Of a stretch of 64,000 bases of DNA, positions 21,594-32,354 are shown piece after piece (the stretch's first letter is position 1; every line of letters starts with the position of its first letter). Where the stretch lies: assembly GCF_036324505.1 (NCBI RefSeq), contig NC_086360.1, positions 21,888,761 through 21,952,760 on the forward strand, read 5' to 3'. A program made the position numbers and the translations under genes. The notes beneath the pieces were generated by a model. It saw nothing but the letters and a program-made list of their open reading frames with translations, was not told the origin of the DNA and searched no databases. This stretch comes from Eleginops maclovinus. Taxonomy: Eukaryota > Chordata > Actinopteri > Perciformes > Eleginopidae.

Positions 21594-23493
21594 ATGAGTA
21601 GAAGCATCATAGATGAACCACAACAGCCTTCAATCTCACAATTCTTGGACAGTCGTGTAGCACATTACAGCATGAGTCATCCACGGCAGAAGGCTATCAG
21701 TAACGCAACACTGTTCGACTTGATTATTGATTGCAACCTTCCCGTCTATTGTGGAACACAAGAGTTTTCTGCACTTTCTGACAGTAATTGACAGTAAGTG
21801 CAGCCCAGTGTGTCGCAGAACGTTGACATCAAAAACAGAGAGCTTCGCTGGGGAGAGACGTTCAAGATTAAAAACTCAATTGAGCAACACTGAGCATATT
21901 TCAGTCACTGTGGACATTTGGTCTGACCGAAAGATGTGGGGATTCCTTGGTGTCACTGTCCACTGGATAGAGAAAGAGACAGCTAAAGAGAGGATACAGC
22001 TAAATACCAAATCTCTTGGCCTGCAATTGCTTCAAAGGCTCACACACAGCTGAACGAATCTGTGACCAATTTGAGTCAATATGCGATGAATACAACAAAG
22101 ATAAATTGGACTACATTATTAGTGACAATGCTGCTAAAATGCAAAAAGCATTCACTGTGTGCTTCCTCAGTGAACAAGAGGATGATGACGGAGATCATCT
22201 TGATGACCCTGATCTCTGGTGTGACTTAACCCTGGAAGAACAGCAAACGGTAGATGCTGCTATGGCAAAGAAACAGCGCCTGCAGTGTTTTGCGCATACT
22301 CTTCAGCTGGTGGTGGGAGACGGTTTGAAAGAAACGAAGTGGCATGTCCTTCTCTTTCCAAGTCATCAAAATGTAGCTCATTGCTGCACACAAGCACAAC
22401 ATTCAAAGATGTGTTTGATAGTGAATTTGGGGAACAGAAAGGCATCCCTGCTGCAGTCCACACAAGATGGAACTCAACACTGAGGCAAGTAAAGGCAGTT
22501 CTCCAGTGTGATAATCTAAAGCTTTTTGCCATTCTAGAAAAGGCTGGGCATAAGGAGCTGTGATTCACACCACGAGACTGGAATCTGTTGAAGGAGTTGG
22601 TGGACATCTTGAAGCCGTTTGGAGAAGCAACTGATTTGACACAGGGAGAGAAGGTCGTCACAATCAGTGCAGTTGTTCCATCCGTCTTGTCCCTCAATCA
22701 TCACCTTGAGAAGTTGAAGCCTCAACTTTGTTTCCTGAGCGACCTGGTCAGAAGTCTCCAGGCGTCCCTGAACAAAAGATTTCTTGGGATCTTCATTAAC
22801 GTGAAAATGGCCGGGACTCAAGATGGGATCACTGCGCCCTTTTCAGACCCAGTCTACCTCAAAGCAGTCGCCTTGGATCCAGCCTTTTCTCTGCTGTGGG
22901 TGGAGCACCATGTACTGGTCAATCGTGACATCAGAGGTGGCACAACAAGTTAAAGGTAAATGTTATTGACTTCAATGCAGCTTTTTTTCTCATAGTCTGA
23001 TCTTATTGACAGCATCAATAGTTGCATTTTTCAGTCTAACACTGTATCACCAACACCAATGGTAATAAGGGCTCTTTTGTTTCTGCTGCTGTTAAATGCT
23101 TTTCCAGAAATGATCCTGCAAGAGTCTACAGAGACTGAGCAACCTGTGCCTCTGGTTGATGAAGAAGAGCAAGAGGACCTTGGACAAGGAGAAGGGCTGT
23201 TTGCTGCATACCATAAGAGGCAGAAGAAGGATGTTGGGACCACTCCAGCACTACAGCTAAGTCACTACCTAGACAAAGCCGAAGGACAGAACGCCGTTTT
23301 GTTCTGGGCACTGAACATGAAGTCTCTTCCTTCACTCTTCCGAGTGGCCACCAGAGTCTTGGCAGTGCCTGCCTCTAGTGCTCCAGTGGAGCGAGTTTTC
23401 AGCCATGCTGGCATCATACTACGTCCCCATCGTGCACAAATGACTGACAGACTTTTGGGCAATTTGATCTTTTGCAAATGCAATGCAGCATAG
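21594..23493 (+). pseudogene. hAT (Ac/ZBED-like) transposase, frameshifted
   Basis: Fragments in successive frames reproduce a hAT transposase in order. There is an N-terminal segment with ATLFDLIIDCNLP, then VTVDIWSDRKMWGFLG, the DYIISDNAAKMQKAF region with the second catalytic-type Asp, [10 protein letters not shown], and [13 protein letters not shown]. The C-terminal dimerisation block has PASSAPVERVFSHAG and MTDRLLGNLIF. At least three frameshifts (near 21745, 22020-22290 and 22570) and a missing stretch before 23059 break it. It lacks an N-terminal BED finger in the readable part. It cannot make a complete protein, although single blocks are still open for more than 100 codons. Confidence 0.88.
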
Positions 23494-23576
23494 GGCCCTG
23501 ACATAGAAAAGCACAACTCTGTTCATTGTCATGTTCATGACACTTCACATCTAGTCCCCTTCCACACACACACACA

Positions 23577-26270
23577 ATTTCTTTTCTTTTTTTTAACACA
23601 GTTTTTTAAATTGTTTTTAAGCATATATAGACAATACATAAGACAGTACATAGACATCCACAAGACACTAGGGCTGAACGATTTAGGAAAAGAATCTAAT
23701 TGTGATTTTTTTTCCTCAATATTACAATTGCGATTTAATATGCGATTATTTTTTCAAGGTCCTCTTCTCATGTATTTTTCAACAAACACAAGCAATAAAT
23801 CAATCGTGATTACAATTGTGAACCTCGTGAGGTAGCAACAGTAGCGAGGCACGTTCTGCACAATACCTGACGTTGCGCAGCATCTTCCTTTTTAAAGCCA
23901 AAATAATTCCACACAACTGACGTGCCGCCCCTCTTTGGTACCAAACTTCCAGCCGTGCACTCTTCTGACGAGCCTGAGGCCATTGTGCAACAGGTTCAAG
24001 CGCAGCGTTGACCTCTTTCCCTGCCTGCTCGACTTCGCTCGACTCGCTCGCAAGTCCTGTGACCAGATCACGTGACCAGTCAAATCGCAGCCTTTGCGGT
24101 TGGAAAATCTTGTTTTGTCATATTGCGATATTATCGCAAATGCAATTAATCGTTCAGCCCTACAAGACATTAAAAAAAAGACATTAAAAGTCACATACAC
24201 AACATAAATAAATAAAATCAACTACAGAAACATGTGGGTAGACTATGTAAGGAAATATACAAACATGTAGGCAGATATAAAAGGCTTCCATCCTTCTCCC
24301 AGCAGAGCAACATTACTCATCTCCAAATTGCTGACCCCAAGTGCTCTCTAGATCTGCATGTTCCAGATAGTTAAGGAAAGGGCCCCATACTTTTTAAATA
24401 GTTCTTGTTTTCCTTTAATTGAATAGGCTATTTTCTCTAATGAGACACATGCAGACAGTTCTTTTAGCCATTTACCAAGTCTTGGACTATTTACATTTTT
24501 CCATGAAAGTGCTATCATGCGTTTAGGCTGCAGCAGACATGGATCTAAATTGATTTGTTCTTTGTTCCTTATGTTATGTTTTTTGGGGTAACATCCTAAC
24601 AAAAAAAACTTCGGCTCCATAATTAACCGCAATGATAAAATCTCTTCTATCATACATTTTTACATCTTCCCAAAACGTTTTTATCTTGGTACACTCCCAA
24701 ACACAATAAAAAATCTTCCCTTGGATTGTCCACACTTGAAACATAAGTCTGGGATATTACCATTAAATCTGTTTAGCTTTTCTGGAGTAATATATGTACG
24801 CATCAGCCAATTATATTGTAAGAGCTTAAGACGGGTATTCACTGTTTGTGATTGAGCCTTTTCGCAAGCACTTTCCCATTCATCAACTGAAATGTTTTCC
24901 TGCAAATCCTCCCTCCACTTTCCCAGTTTAGCTTCGGAGGACTCAGGGCACCCAGATATAAGCAAGTTATAAAGTGCAGAAATTAAGTTTTCCCCCTACA
25001 ATCCTTTAACATTATTTGCTCTACTGGTGAGTATGGCGGAATAGTTCATTGTTTTTGGTTTGCTCCAATAAAGCTTCTAATTGTAAAAAAATTAATAAAA
25101 TGTTTCTGTGGAATGTGGTGTTTAATTGCAAGCTCCTCAAACGACATCAGTTTGACATCAATGAGCCTATATATATCCTGACTTTTCTTTACCCCCTTAT
25201 CTGACCAAATTTTAAACCCACTATCGGCTCTGCCTGGAAGGAAGTCATAATTTCCCCAAACTGGACTAAAACTAGAGAGAGAGAGAGGCTCACCCAAGTA
25301 CTTCCTCACTTCATGCCTGACTCTAAACATGTTCGTAGTAATAGGGTTAGTGTTCTTTTCGTTTTTTTTAAGTCTCTTAAGAATAGTTGAGTACAAGTAC
25401 ATGGGAAGAGGTATCTCTAGAGCTTGGGACTCCATCTCTCTCCATGCAGGGGGGTTGTCATTTGTAAAGTAAAACATAATCGTCCTTAACTGAGTTGCCC
25501 AGTAGTACCAGAGAGGATTAGGACACGCAAGGCCCCCTCAATCATAGGGCATATACAGGAGGGCCAAGCGCAAGCGGGCTCGTTTGTTGTTCGACAGAAA
25601 GTTTAAAAATAATTTCCTTAGCCTTGAAAATAAGTTTGGAGGAGGAGGCAGGGGGATGTTTTGGAATAGATACAGCAACTTGGGGAGTATGTTCATTTTT
25701 AATATATTAGTTCTCCCAATCAAGGAAATCGGCATAGGCGTCCATCTATCAATTGTGCAGGTAATTGATTCCATAATAGGGTCATAATTAGAATACACTA
25801 CATCTGTTATATTGGGCACTATTTTTATACCCAGATATGTAAAATTATCTGCAACTTTAAACTGGGAGACTGGTGCAGTCGGACTACTTCTCTCTTTGGA
25901 ATTTAATAACATTATGGAAGATTTTGAATGATTCATTTTACAGGAAAATTCTCCAAATTTCTCTATCACTTCTAATAACGGTTGGAATTGATGTCACTAA
26001 GTCCCTGAAAAACACGATAACGTCATCACCATATAAAGCTAAACGATGGTTCGTTTGACCTATAGTTATACCAGAGATTTTTGGATGAGACCGAATAGCT
26101 ATGGCCAGCGGTTCTATCGCCATTATGAATAAAAGTGGTGATAGAGGACACCCCTGCCGGCATCCCCTTGTGAATCTTAATTGGTTTCGAGGTTGTATTA
26201 ATTGTAAGTATTTCTGCAACAGGGTCAGTGTATAACAATTTAACCCACTTACAAAATGTTCACACACACA
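23577..26270 (-). mobile_element. 5'-truncated L1-type LINE (ORF2 remnant)
   Basis: Minus-strand reverse transcriptase remnant. [13 protein letters not shown] lies at about 26100-26165 and [11 protein letters not shown] (catalytic YxDD written as YGDD) at about 26005-26035. Downstream blocks FTYLGIKI, the LIGRTNILKMNILPKLLYLFQ thumb-like region and a C-terminal zinc-knuckle-like segment (CFKCG) follow in shifting frames to about 24350. The 3' end on the minus strand runs into a T-rich tract on the plus strand (about 23580-23620), as expected for a poly(A) tail. A short hAT lies in the 3' UTR. CACACACA flanks both ends and may be the target duplication. Inactive through several frameshifts. 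Confidence 0.8.
23669..24162. mobile_element. Non-autonomous hAT MITE (TAGGGCTGAACGA ends)
   Basis: 494-bp element with inverted ends TAGGGCTGAACGA / TCGTTCAGCCCTA. Flanking 8-bp direct repeats are CAAGACAC (23661-23668) and CAAGACAT (24163-24170), differing at one base. It has no coding capacity. Subterminal TTGCGAT / ATCGCAA motifs recur in both arms. It is inserted in the 3' region of the L1-type LINE, so it is the youngest of that three-layer nest. Confidence 0.88.
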
Positions 26271-26806
26271 AACATTTTTGGGAGTGAGGATATCTTGTAT
26301 AAAGTGGTGACATGTTTGAAAAGGTTAAAGTTAAACTTAGGTTTTGAAATGAGTTAAAAAGACTGAAAATATTTTTTTATAAAGTGGTAACACATTTGGA
26401 AAAGTTACATTCAGCTGTTTTTGTGAGCCTCCAAATACTTGTTTGAGAGTGAAGACATGTTTTTTGGTTCAAGGCTAGATTTAAGTTTTAAGGTGAAGAG
26501 TGTTTTGCAAAAATGAGGATCTTTTGAGACAGTTATAGTGCAATAAGCAATGGAAATACAAAATGTCAGCACTTTCTGTGGAAATGACATTTAACTTTGT
26601 TTTTTTCAAATGTGTTTGAACAATGTTCTTGGTTTGATAAATATATACAGATCTTAAAAGCATACATGATTTGTGTAAACATTATTTCTCCGTTGTTAAA
26701 AGGACTTGAAACTCAAACAGTAGGACTTGGGACTTGCAAGAGACTTGTCGGTCTTGACTTGGGACTTGCTTGTCTTGACTCGGGACTTGAAAGCAAAGGA
26801 ACTTTG

Positions 26807-27204
26807 TAAAGAGCAAAAATATATTTAAATTACCTATGTGAAATGTGTTGATTATTCCTCTCTTGCTTAGACATATAAGCAATATGCAATCAGACATGCA
26901 ATTCGTAGTAGTGCTGAACCACCTGTGGAATCAAAAGATGGATCTTTAGGGCTATTGTATCAATACACAACGAATTAAACACATCTTAACACTTTGATTT
27001 CACCTGATTCTCAGCCTTTGAAAGACAAGCCAGACCAAAAGAACAAAGACAGGAAATGGGAGGGTGGAAGCAAGTAGGGTTAGTTGCATTATTTTTCAAA
27101 TTTCAAACCAGGAAACACATGGAAAAGTGAACCATATCTAACCACTGGCTGCTGTTAACAGTTTCTTGTGAAGAAGCAGAAATAACAAGTTGTTCAGAAC
27201 TTAC
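26807..27204. other. Non-coding, between hAT remnant and cysteine-rich gene
   Basis: No coding signal was found. This is where the next (transmembrane or tail) exon of the minus-strand cysteine-rich gene would be expected if its intron were short; no suitable acceptor plus hydrophobic segment is present. Confidence 0.4.
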
Positions 27205-28306
27205 TAACTCCAGCGATAATGTGTCCAGGTTTTGCATGACCATTTTGCGGACCCTCTGTGGGGACTGGTGAGGGTGTAGTCTCTCTCTTTTCTAGTAGAG
27301 GAAAAACTCCAGTCAATGGTCATTCAATACTGTGAGTAACATGGTATGAAGAGAATCTGAAGGGAAAACTTACCATTAAAAAAAGCGCAAATGTGGCTGT
27401 GGTCTAGTTGAAAAAACAGAGAAGTATTACCAAGTGTTTTTGGATAGAATGGCATCAGGCATTGGACTTATAGAAAATATCTTCACCATGTATATACTGT
27501 GACCATTTATTTGGGGTTATTTGGGAAATTGTGGTGGGTGTTGAAATCGTTCAATAATTTTACAATTTGATTTGAACAGTAACATTTTAATGAGAATAAA
27601 TATAAATGTAGAAGCTTGTTTGGCATCAGGGCTATATTGTGATGATTGTTGTAATGAGTGCACTCATTTAAAGTCAGCACAAAAGGAAGAGGTCTGAAAA
27701 AAGCTTAAATGTAAATGGGGACATTTTTGCATCACCGAATGATCATAATATAAGCCTATATTAAGGGCGTTGGAAAGTAAGTGTAAATACCTTTGCATTT
27801 TCCAGTCTTCATAGGACTGCTTTTCACTTCAAAATCACATCGACCGCTTGTATAGAGAGAAACAAATGCCCGACCATCATGTTGGCAGACAGTATTGGAC
27901 AGTGGAGGTCCTGCAGGACTACAATCTGCGATGTTGTCAAATGACACCAACTCATCGTTGCAAAATATGGCAGTCACGCTATTGGCACATCCTGGGTCCA
28001 TGCAGAAAAACAGACATGCAGAGCTGTTTCCACCTGCAACATCATAAAGTGTGAATTATCTCTCATACAATTTTCCCTTTATCCTGAAAAGAAGGTGCAC
28101 AATAGAAGAATACCTTGAATGGCTGTGGCTGGAAAGCACTGCATGAGTACAGCTGCCCAAAACAGCGTAACGATGACCCACAGCTCTGTCAAGAATTAAA
28201 TATGAAATAGCTGATAAAAATGGTTGTAGTTTAACACAGTTTAAAGTTGGTACATTTTCAGAAACATACCTTTCATGTTAGAGATCAAGGCTGAGAAGTT
28301 CTGCAT
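27205..28306 (-). CDS. Unrecognised cysteine-rich secreted/type I membrane protein (5' exons)
   Basis: I do not recognise the family. Exons in transcript order: 28270-28306, 28114-28185, 27791-28033, 27374-27403, 27205-27294. All have AG/GT borders, all introns are phase 1, and the frame stays open for 157 codons. Residues 1-12 (MQNFSALISNMK) and exon 2 (WVIVTLFWAAVLMQC) form a signal peptide. Exon 3 encodes an 81-residue domain with eight cysteines (for example CLFFCMDPGC, FCNDELVSFDNIADC, GRCDFEV, GKC) and an NSS glycosylation site. Exons 4-5 give a Pro/Thr/Ser stalk (TTPSPVPTEGP). The frame leaves exon 5 in phase 1 with no terminator, so a transmembrane/tail exon is missing here. Uniform phase-1 symmetrical exons are typical of extracellular receptor genes. 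Function unknown. Confidence 0.6.
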
Positions 28307-28359
28307 GGTACAATGTAAACCTGGTCCAATGTTGATCACTGATTTAATGTTCACCCCTC

Positions 28360-28367
28360 ACTTCCTG
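28360..28367 (-). promoter_or_regulatory. ETS-type site upstream of the cysteine-rich gene
   Basis: ACTTCCTG on the plus strand reads CAGGAAGT on the gene strand, about 55 bp 5' of the ATG. This matches an ETS/PU.1-type core. Weak evidence from one short motif. Confidence 0.25.
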
Positions 28368-28380
28368 TTGGCGATATACA

Positions 28381-28431
28381 GTAGATTCCCATCAGAGACA
28401 TACTCATACAGCATTCCTAATTATTATGTTC
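28381..28431. repeat. 51-bp target duplication of L2 LINE, left copy
   Basis: Identical by eye over 51 bp to 32080-32130. Together they bracket the L2 LINE and its nested THAP element. The copy begins GTAGATTCCC and ends TTATTATGTTC. Confidence 0.9.
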
Positions 28432-28695
28432 AAGGTTTCAAGGTTTTATTTGTCATATGCACAGCAGATACAGCGTATATGTTGGCAATGAAAATCTTAT
28501 GTCGCGTGCTCCTCCAACAACTCAACATACATGGTGCAAATAACATAAATAAAATAGTGCAAAAGAGAGAAGAATATTTACAGTAACAACAATAAAGATT
28601 TGAGGATGTGAAATATATACATATGTGGAATACATTGAAAGTATTTAAATACTTGTGGAATGAGGAGGTATGGACAGATGCATATATTATGTATA

Positions 28696-29735
28696 GAGCT
28701 CCTGCAGATGATGTCATATATGCTGGTCACGTGACGAGATACGACAGGGGCAGCCATTTTGGCAGTCATCGCGGCAGTAAATTGACAGGCACTGGCAGAC
28801 TGTCAAGGATGGTGGATAACTGCTGTGCACCAGGTTGCACAAATAGGCGTGGGAAAAAGAAAGGTGTATCGTATTATCGCATTCCTAAAGACGCGGAGAG
28901 GAGGGAGAAGTGGATTGGAGCGATTAAAAGAGCCAGGAGCCTTCAGAAAAAGACTGAAAGATGGGACCCCCCGGCCGTTGGCTTTCGCTTATGCAGTGAT
29001 CACTTCATATCAGGTGGGTGAAGGAATACAGTACAATGCTACAAAAAGTTTCTGGTCAGTTTAATTAAATTTAATTAGTTTAATTTAAGAAGTAGCACCC
29101 AGTTATTATAGCTAACGGACACTGTGATGTCCCTTTTTAACTCAACAAGTGTGGCTCTGGCGCAGCCTAGCCAGTTAGCAAGTTAGCTTGTAGCAAGCTA
29201 GTGGTAAACAAACCCGTGTTGAAATATTCCTTCTTATTTTGTAGGGAGAAAGAGTGATAATCCGTTGAGTCCGGATTTTATCCCCTCAATTTTCGATTAC
29301 CTTCCATCTCCAGAGAAGAGGAGACATAAAACGAGACTGGAGGTTTTTAACAGAAGGCAGAAGGCTAAACTGCACAAAGTAGAGCAGGCAAAGATATCTG
29401 CAGAAGCCATCCGTCAAAGGTGGGTAGATCAAACTCCTGTCTGATTACATGTTGGGTCTACTTGTGATCGGTGTGTTATTCAGATTATTTTATTTCAAAT
29501 AGTTAACTGCCGTGATATGGTTATAAACAATAACGTCACACCAGTCATTTAATGAAGGCTAATATCATATGATTTCCATTATATTTAATCTCTCTAATTT
29601 TGTACTATAAAGCCGAATTTCACTTGAATTAAAATGAGAAGTATACTCGCTCGGTAAGAAAACACTGGCACCGGTGGTCATGTTGACTGCCAAAATGGTG
29701 GCTCCCAACCAAAAGTCACGTGACCGCAGGAGCTC
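28696..29735 (+). mobile_element. THAP-encoding mini DNA transposon with inverted ends
   Basis: About 1.04 kb with inverted ends GAGCTCCTGC / GCAGGAGCTC flanked on both sides by TATA; the duplication size is therefore ambiguous (TA most simply). Inside each end, in inverted orientation, come GGTCACGTGAC and CCATTTTGGCAGTCA, so the inverted arms are imperfect but run about 80 bp. The left arm has a roughly 19-bp insertion after the first 10 bp. It sits in the 3' UTR of the L2 LINE and is therefore younger than that insertion. Superfamily unresolved; a TA target with a THAP gene would suit an ISL2EU- or Kolobok-like derivative. Confidence 0.7.
28809..29419 (+). CDS. THAP-domain-only protein (two exons)
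   Basis: Exon 1 (28809-29013) encodes a full THAP zinc finger. It has Cys5 or Cys6 with Cys10, then Trp35, and Cys62-x2-His65 (LCSDHF), followed by a phase-1 donor (CAG|GTGGGT). Exon 2 (29245-29419, acceptor TTGTAG) adds SDNPLSPDFIPS and a basic helix-like segment (RRHKTRLEVFNRRQKAKLHK). A donor (AAG|GTGGGT) follows; if unspliced, the frame stops at about 29444. No transposase domain is present before the right inverted end. The product would therefore be a stand-alone DNA-binding protein of about 130-135 residues, able in principle to compete for transposon ends or promoters. Both exons are free of lesions. Confidence 0.72.
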
Positions 29736-29880
29736 TATAGCAGATGTATATGGCAGATATGTATAATATATAGATATGTGTACTATAAACAGATATGTAT
29801 GGCAGATGTGTATAATATATATATATATACATATATGTATGTGTGTACTATAAAAAGATGTGAGTAGACATTCACACAGC

Positions 29881-32072
29881 TCAGGAGTTCAGTAGTCTTA
29901 TAGCCTGTGGTATAAAACTGTCTCTGAGTCTGGTGGTCTTGGTCCGGATGCTGCGGTACCGTCTGCCAGACGGCAGCAGACAGAACAGATTGTTGCTGGG
30001 GTGATGGGGGTCCTTTAATATCCTACCGGCCTTCTTCCTACACCGCTGGGTGTAGAGGTCCTCCATGGATGGCAGCTCCGTCCTGGTGATGTGCTGAGCA
30101 GTTTTCACCACCCTCTGTAGAGTCTTACGGTTGAGGGCGGTGCAACTGCCATACCAGGCGGTGATGCAGCCAGTCAGGATACTCTCGATGGTGCACCTGT
30201 AGAAGTTGCAGAGTATCCTGGAGTCCATGTTGAACTTCCGCAGCCTGCGGAGGAAGAAGAGCCGCTGTCGAGCCGTCTTGGATATGACCCTGGTGTGATG
30301 TGTCCATGTCAGGTCCTCACTGATGTTTACCCCGAGGAACCTGAAGCTGCTGACTCTCTCCACAGGAGTCCCGTCGATGGTGATGGGTGTGTGTGCCTCT
30401 CTCTGCCTCTTCCTGTAGTCCACAATCAGCTCCTTTGTTTTGCTGACGTTGAGATGGAGGTTGTTGTCCTGGCACCAAGATGTCAGGGCTCTGACCTCCT
30501 CTCTGTACGCCGTCTCGTCACCGTCTGTGATCAGGCCGATGACGGTCGTGTCGTCAGCAAACTTGATGATGGTGTTGGAGCTGTGTGTGGCCACGCAGTC
30601 GTGCGTGGAACAGGGAGTAGAGGAGAGGGCTGAGCACACAACCCTGAGGGGCTCCGGTGTTGAGGGTCAAGGTGGAGGATGTGATGTTCCCCATCCGCAC
30701 TGCCTGGGATCTGCCCGTCAGGAAGCTCATGATCCAGTCACAGAGGGCGCTGTTGAGCCCAAGGTCCCTGAGCTTAATGATGAGCTTGGAGGGCACAATG
30801 GTGTTGAATGCTGAACTGTAGTCAATGAACAGCATTCTCACATAAGTGTTCCTCTGGTCCAGGTGGGAGAGGGCAGTGTGGAGGGTGAGGGAGATGGCAT
30901 CATCCGTGGACCTGTTTGCTCTGTAGGCAAACTGCAGGGGGTCCAGTGAGTCAGGGAGGGAGGAGGTGATAAAAGTTTTGACTAACCGCTCAAAGCACTT
31001 CATGATGCTGGAGGTGAGTGCAACTGGGCGGTAGTCATTGAGGCAGATGGGTTTTGTCTTTTTGGGGACAGGGACAATGATGGACTCTTTAAAACATGTG
31101 GGGACTACAGACTGGAGCAGTGACCTATTGAAAATGTCTGTGAACACATCTGCCAGCTGAACTGCACACACCTTGAGAGCACGGCCAGGGATGCCATCAG
31201 GTCCCGGAGCCCTGTGTGCGTTGATCCTTTTCAGAGATCTACACACATCTGCACTGGTTAAAACCAGTGAGCAGGGATCCTGGGCCTTTTGTGCCTCCAC
31301 AGCCGGGGGCTTCTCAAAGCGTGCATAAAATGTGTTCAGTTCATCTGGGAGAGATGCAGACACTTCCTCAGCACCACTCGTTGTCCTTTTGTAGTCTGTT
31401 ATTGTTTTTAGTCCAGACCACATATTTCTGGCGTTGGAGCCCTTGTAGTTCGACTCCACCTTGTCCCTGTATTGTCTTTTCGCACTGCTAATAGCTCTCC
31501 GGAGTGCATACCTGGAATTCCTGTACTCATCCAAATCACCGCCGCTGTGCGCGATGGCCCGTGCTTTAAGTTTAGCTCGGACCTCGCCGTTTATCCAGGG
31601 CTTCTCATTTGGGAATGTCCGTACAGTAATCCGCGGCACGACGTCATCGATGCATTTGCCGATGTAGCAAATGACCGCGTCAGTGTGTGTGTTTATGTCG
31701 TCCTCCTCAAACACACACCACTCCGTGATGCCAAAGCAGTGGCGGAGAGCAGAGTCAGACTGCTCGGACCAACGCTGCACTGTCCTTGTCACAGGTCGGT
31801 CCCTCTTCAGTCTCTGCCGGTAAACGGGGAGCAGAAGAAGAGATATGTGGTCTGACTTGCCGAAGGGGGGGGCGGGGGAGGGCTTTATATCCATGCCGGA
31901 AAGGAGTATAAACATGGTCCAGTGTATTTCCACCGCGCGTGGGGCAGCTGACGTGCTGATAGTATTTCGGCAGGACTTTCTTCATGTTGGCTCTGTTAAA
32001 ATCCCCGGCCACAATAAATGCGGCCTCTGGCCGAGAAGTCTCTGTCCTGTCGATAATCCCATACAGCTCCAC
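29881..32072 (-). pseudogene. L2 LINE endonuclease/reverse transcriptase, two frameshifts
   Basis: The minus-strand polyprotein starts within the AP-endonuclease domain (AGDFNRANM, TLDHVYT). It continues KSDHISLLLLP, then the reverse transcriptase with NDYRPVALTS, LQFAYRANRSTDDA, IDYSSAFNT, GAPQGCVLSPLLYSL and the catalytic KFADDTTVIG, then the thumb and C-terminus ending PQAIRLLNS. One frameshift falls at a G8 run near 31865. A second lies near 30600, between GAPQGC and FADD. The N-terminal endonuclease half is missing through 5' truncation, so the copy cannot retrotranspose by itself. Confidence 0.9.
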
Positions 32073-32079
32073 CAGCGCT

Positions 32080-32130
32080 GTAGATTCCCATCAGAGACAT
32101 ACTCATACAGCATTCCTAATTATTATGTTC
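32080..32130. repeat. 51-bp target duplication of L2 LINE, right copy
   Basis: Matches 28381-28431 base for base by eye. It marks the 5' border of the LINE insertion. Confidence 0.9.
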
Positions 32131-32354
32131 CCTGACACCCTCCTGTTATTACCACTCAGTCAGAACTAATCTCCTGTTTGACCTTCATTCACACTATCCA
32201 GAACCAAAAATACTTACAGACAATGTTACTTTGACTTTCCACAACATAGCAAAGAAGGATGGATGCAGATTCAAACTTTAACATCCTCATCTCTGTCCCT
32301 ATCAACCACCATTGGCTGCTACTAACAACAGAAGAAATAAAACAAAAAGCAAAT
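32131..32354. other. Short unassigned segment between L2 and BEL fragments
   Basis: No coding or repeat signature recognised. Before the LINE insertion it was contiguous with the upstream flank of the cysteine-rich gene, so it may hold part of that gene's promoter. Confidence 0.35.

Larger units (their letters stand above)
21104..26806 (+). mobile_element. Decayed Ac-like hAT element, host of nested LINE
   Basis: The left end starts CAGAGTTGTGGACTCGAGTC, and the right end has the matching GACTTGGGACTTGC / GACTCGGGACTTG repeats. These ACTTGG/CTCGAG-rich ends are characteristic of a fish hAT family. The transposase remnant reads on the plus strand. The right terminus is eroded: I could not find the mirrored CTCTG end or an 8-bp target duplication, so the right boundary is approximate. 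About 2.7 kb of L1-type LINE (23577-26270) is inserted in its 3' part. Confidence 0.7.
28432..32079 (-). mobile_element. L2/CR1-clade LINE, 5'-truncated, flanked by 51-bp repeats
   Basis: The 3' end is at the left (AAGGTTTTATTTGTCATATG, a familiar fish L2 3' terminus). The truncated endonuclease end abuts the right 51-bp repeat. Coding remnants run from 32072 down to 29881. The 3' UTR is interrupted by a THAP-encoding DNA element at 28696-29735 and carries TA-rich tandem text at 29740-29870. The insertion lies between the cysteine-rich gene and its upstream sequence. Confidence 0.88.

Noticed and set aside
27756..28001. Treating the cysteine-rich frame starting at MDPGC as a single-exon gene
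   Set aside because: The frame extends upstream of that Met to a good acceptor at 28033, and upstream exons supply a signal peptide in phase.
30295..31855. Plus-strand frames opposite the L2 LINE coding region
   Set aside because: Shadows of the minus-strand reverse transcriptase.
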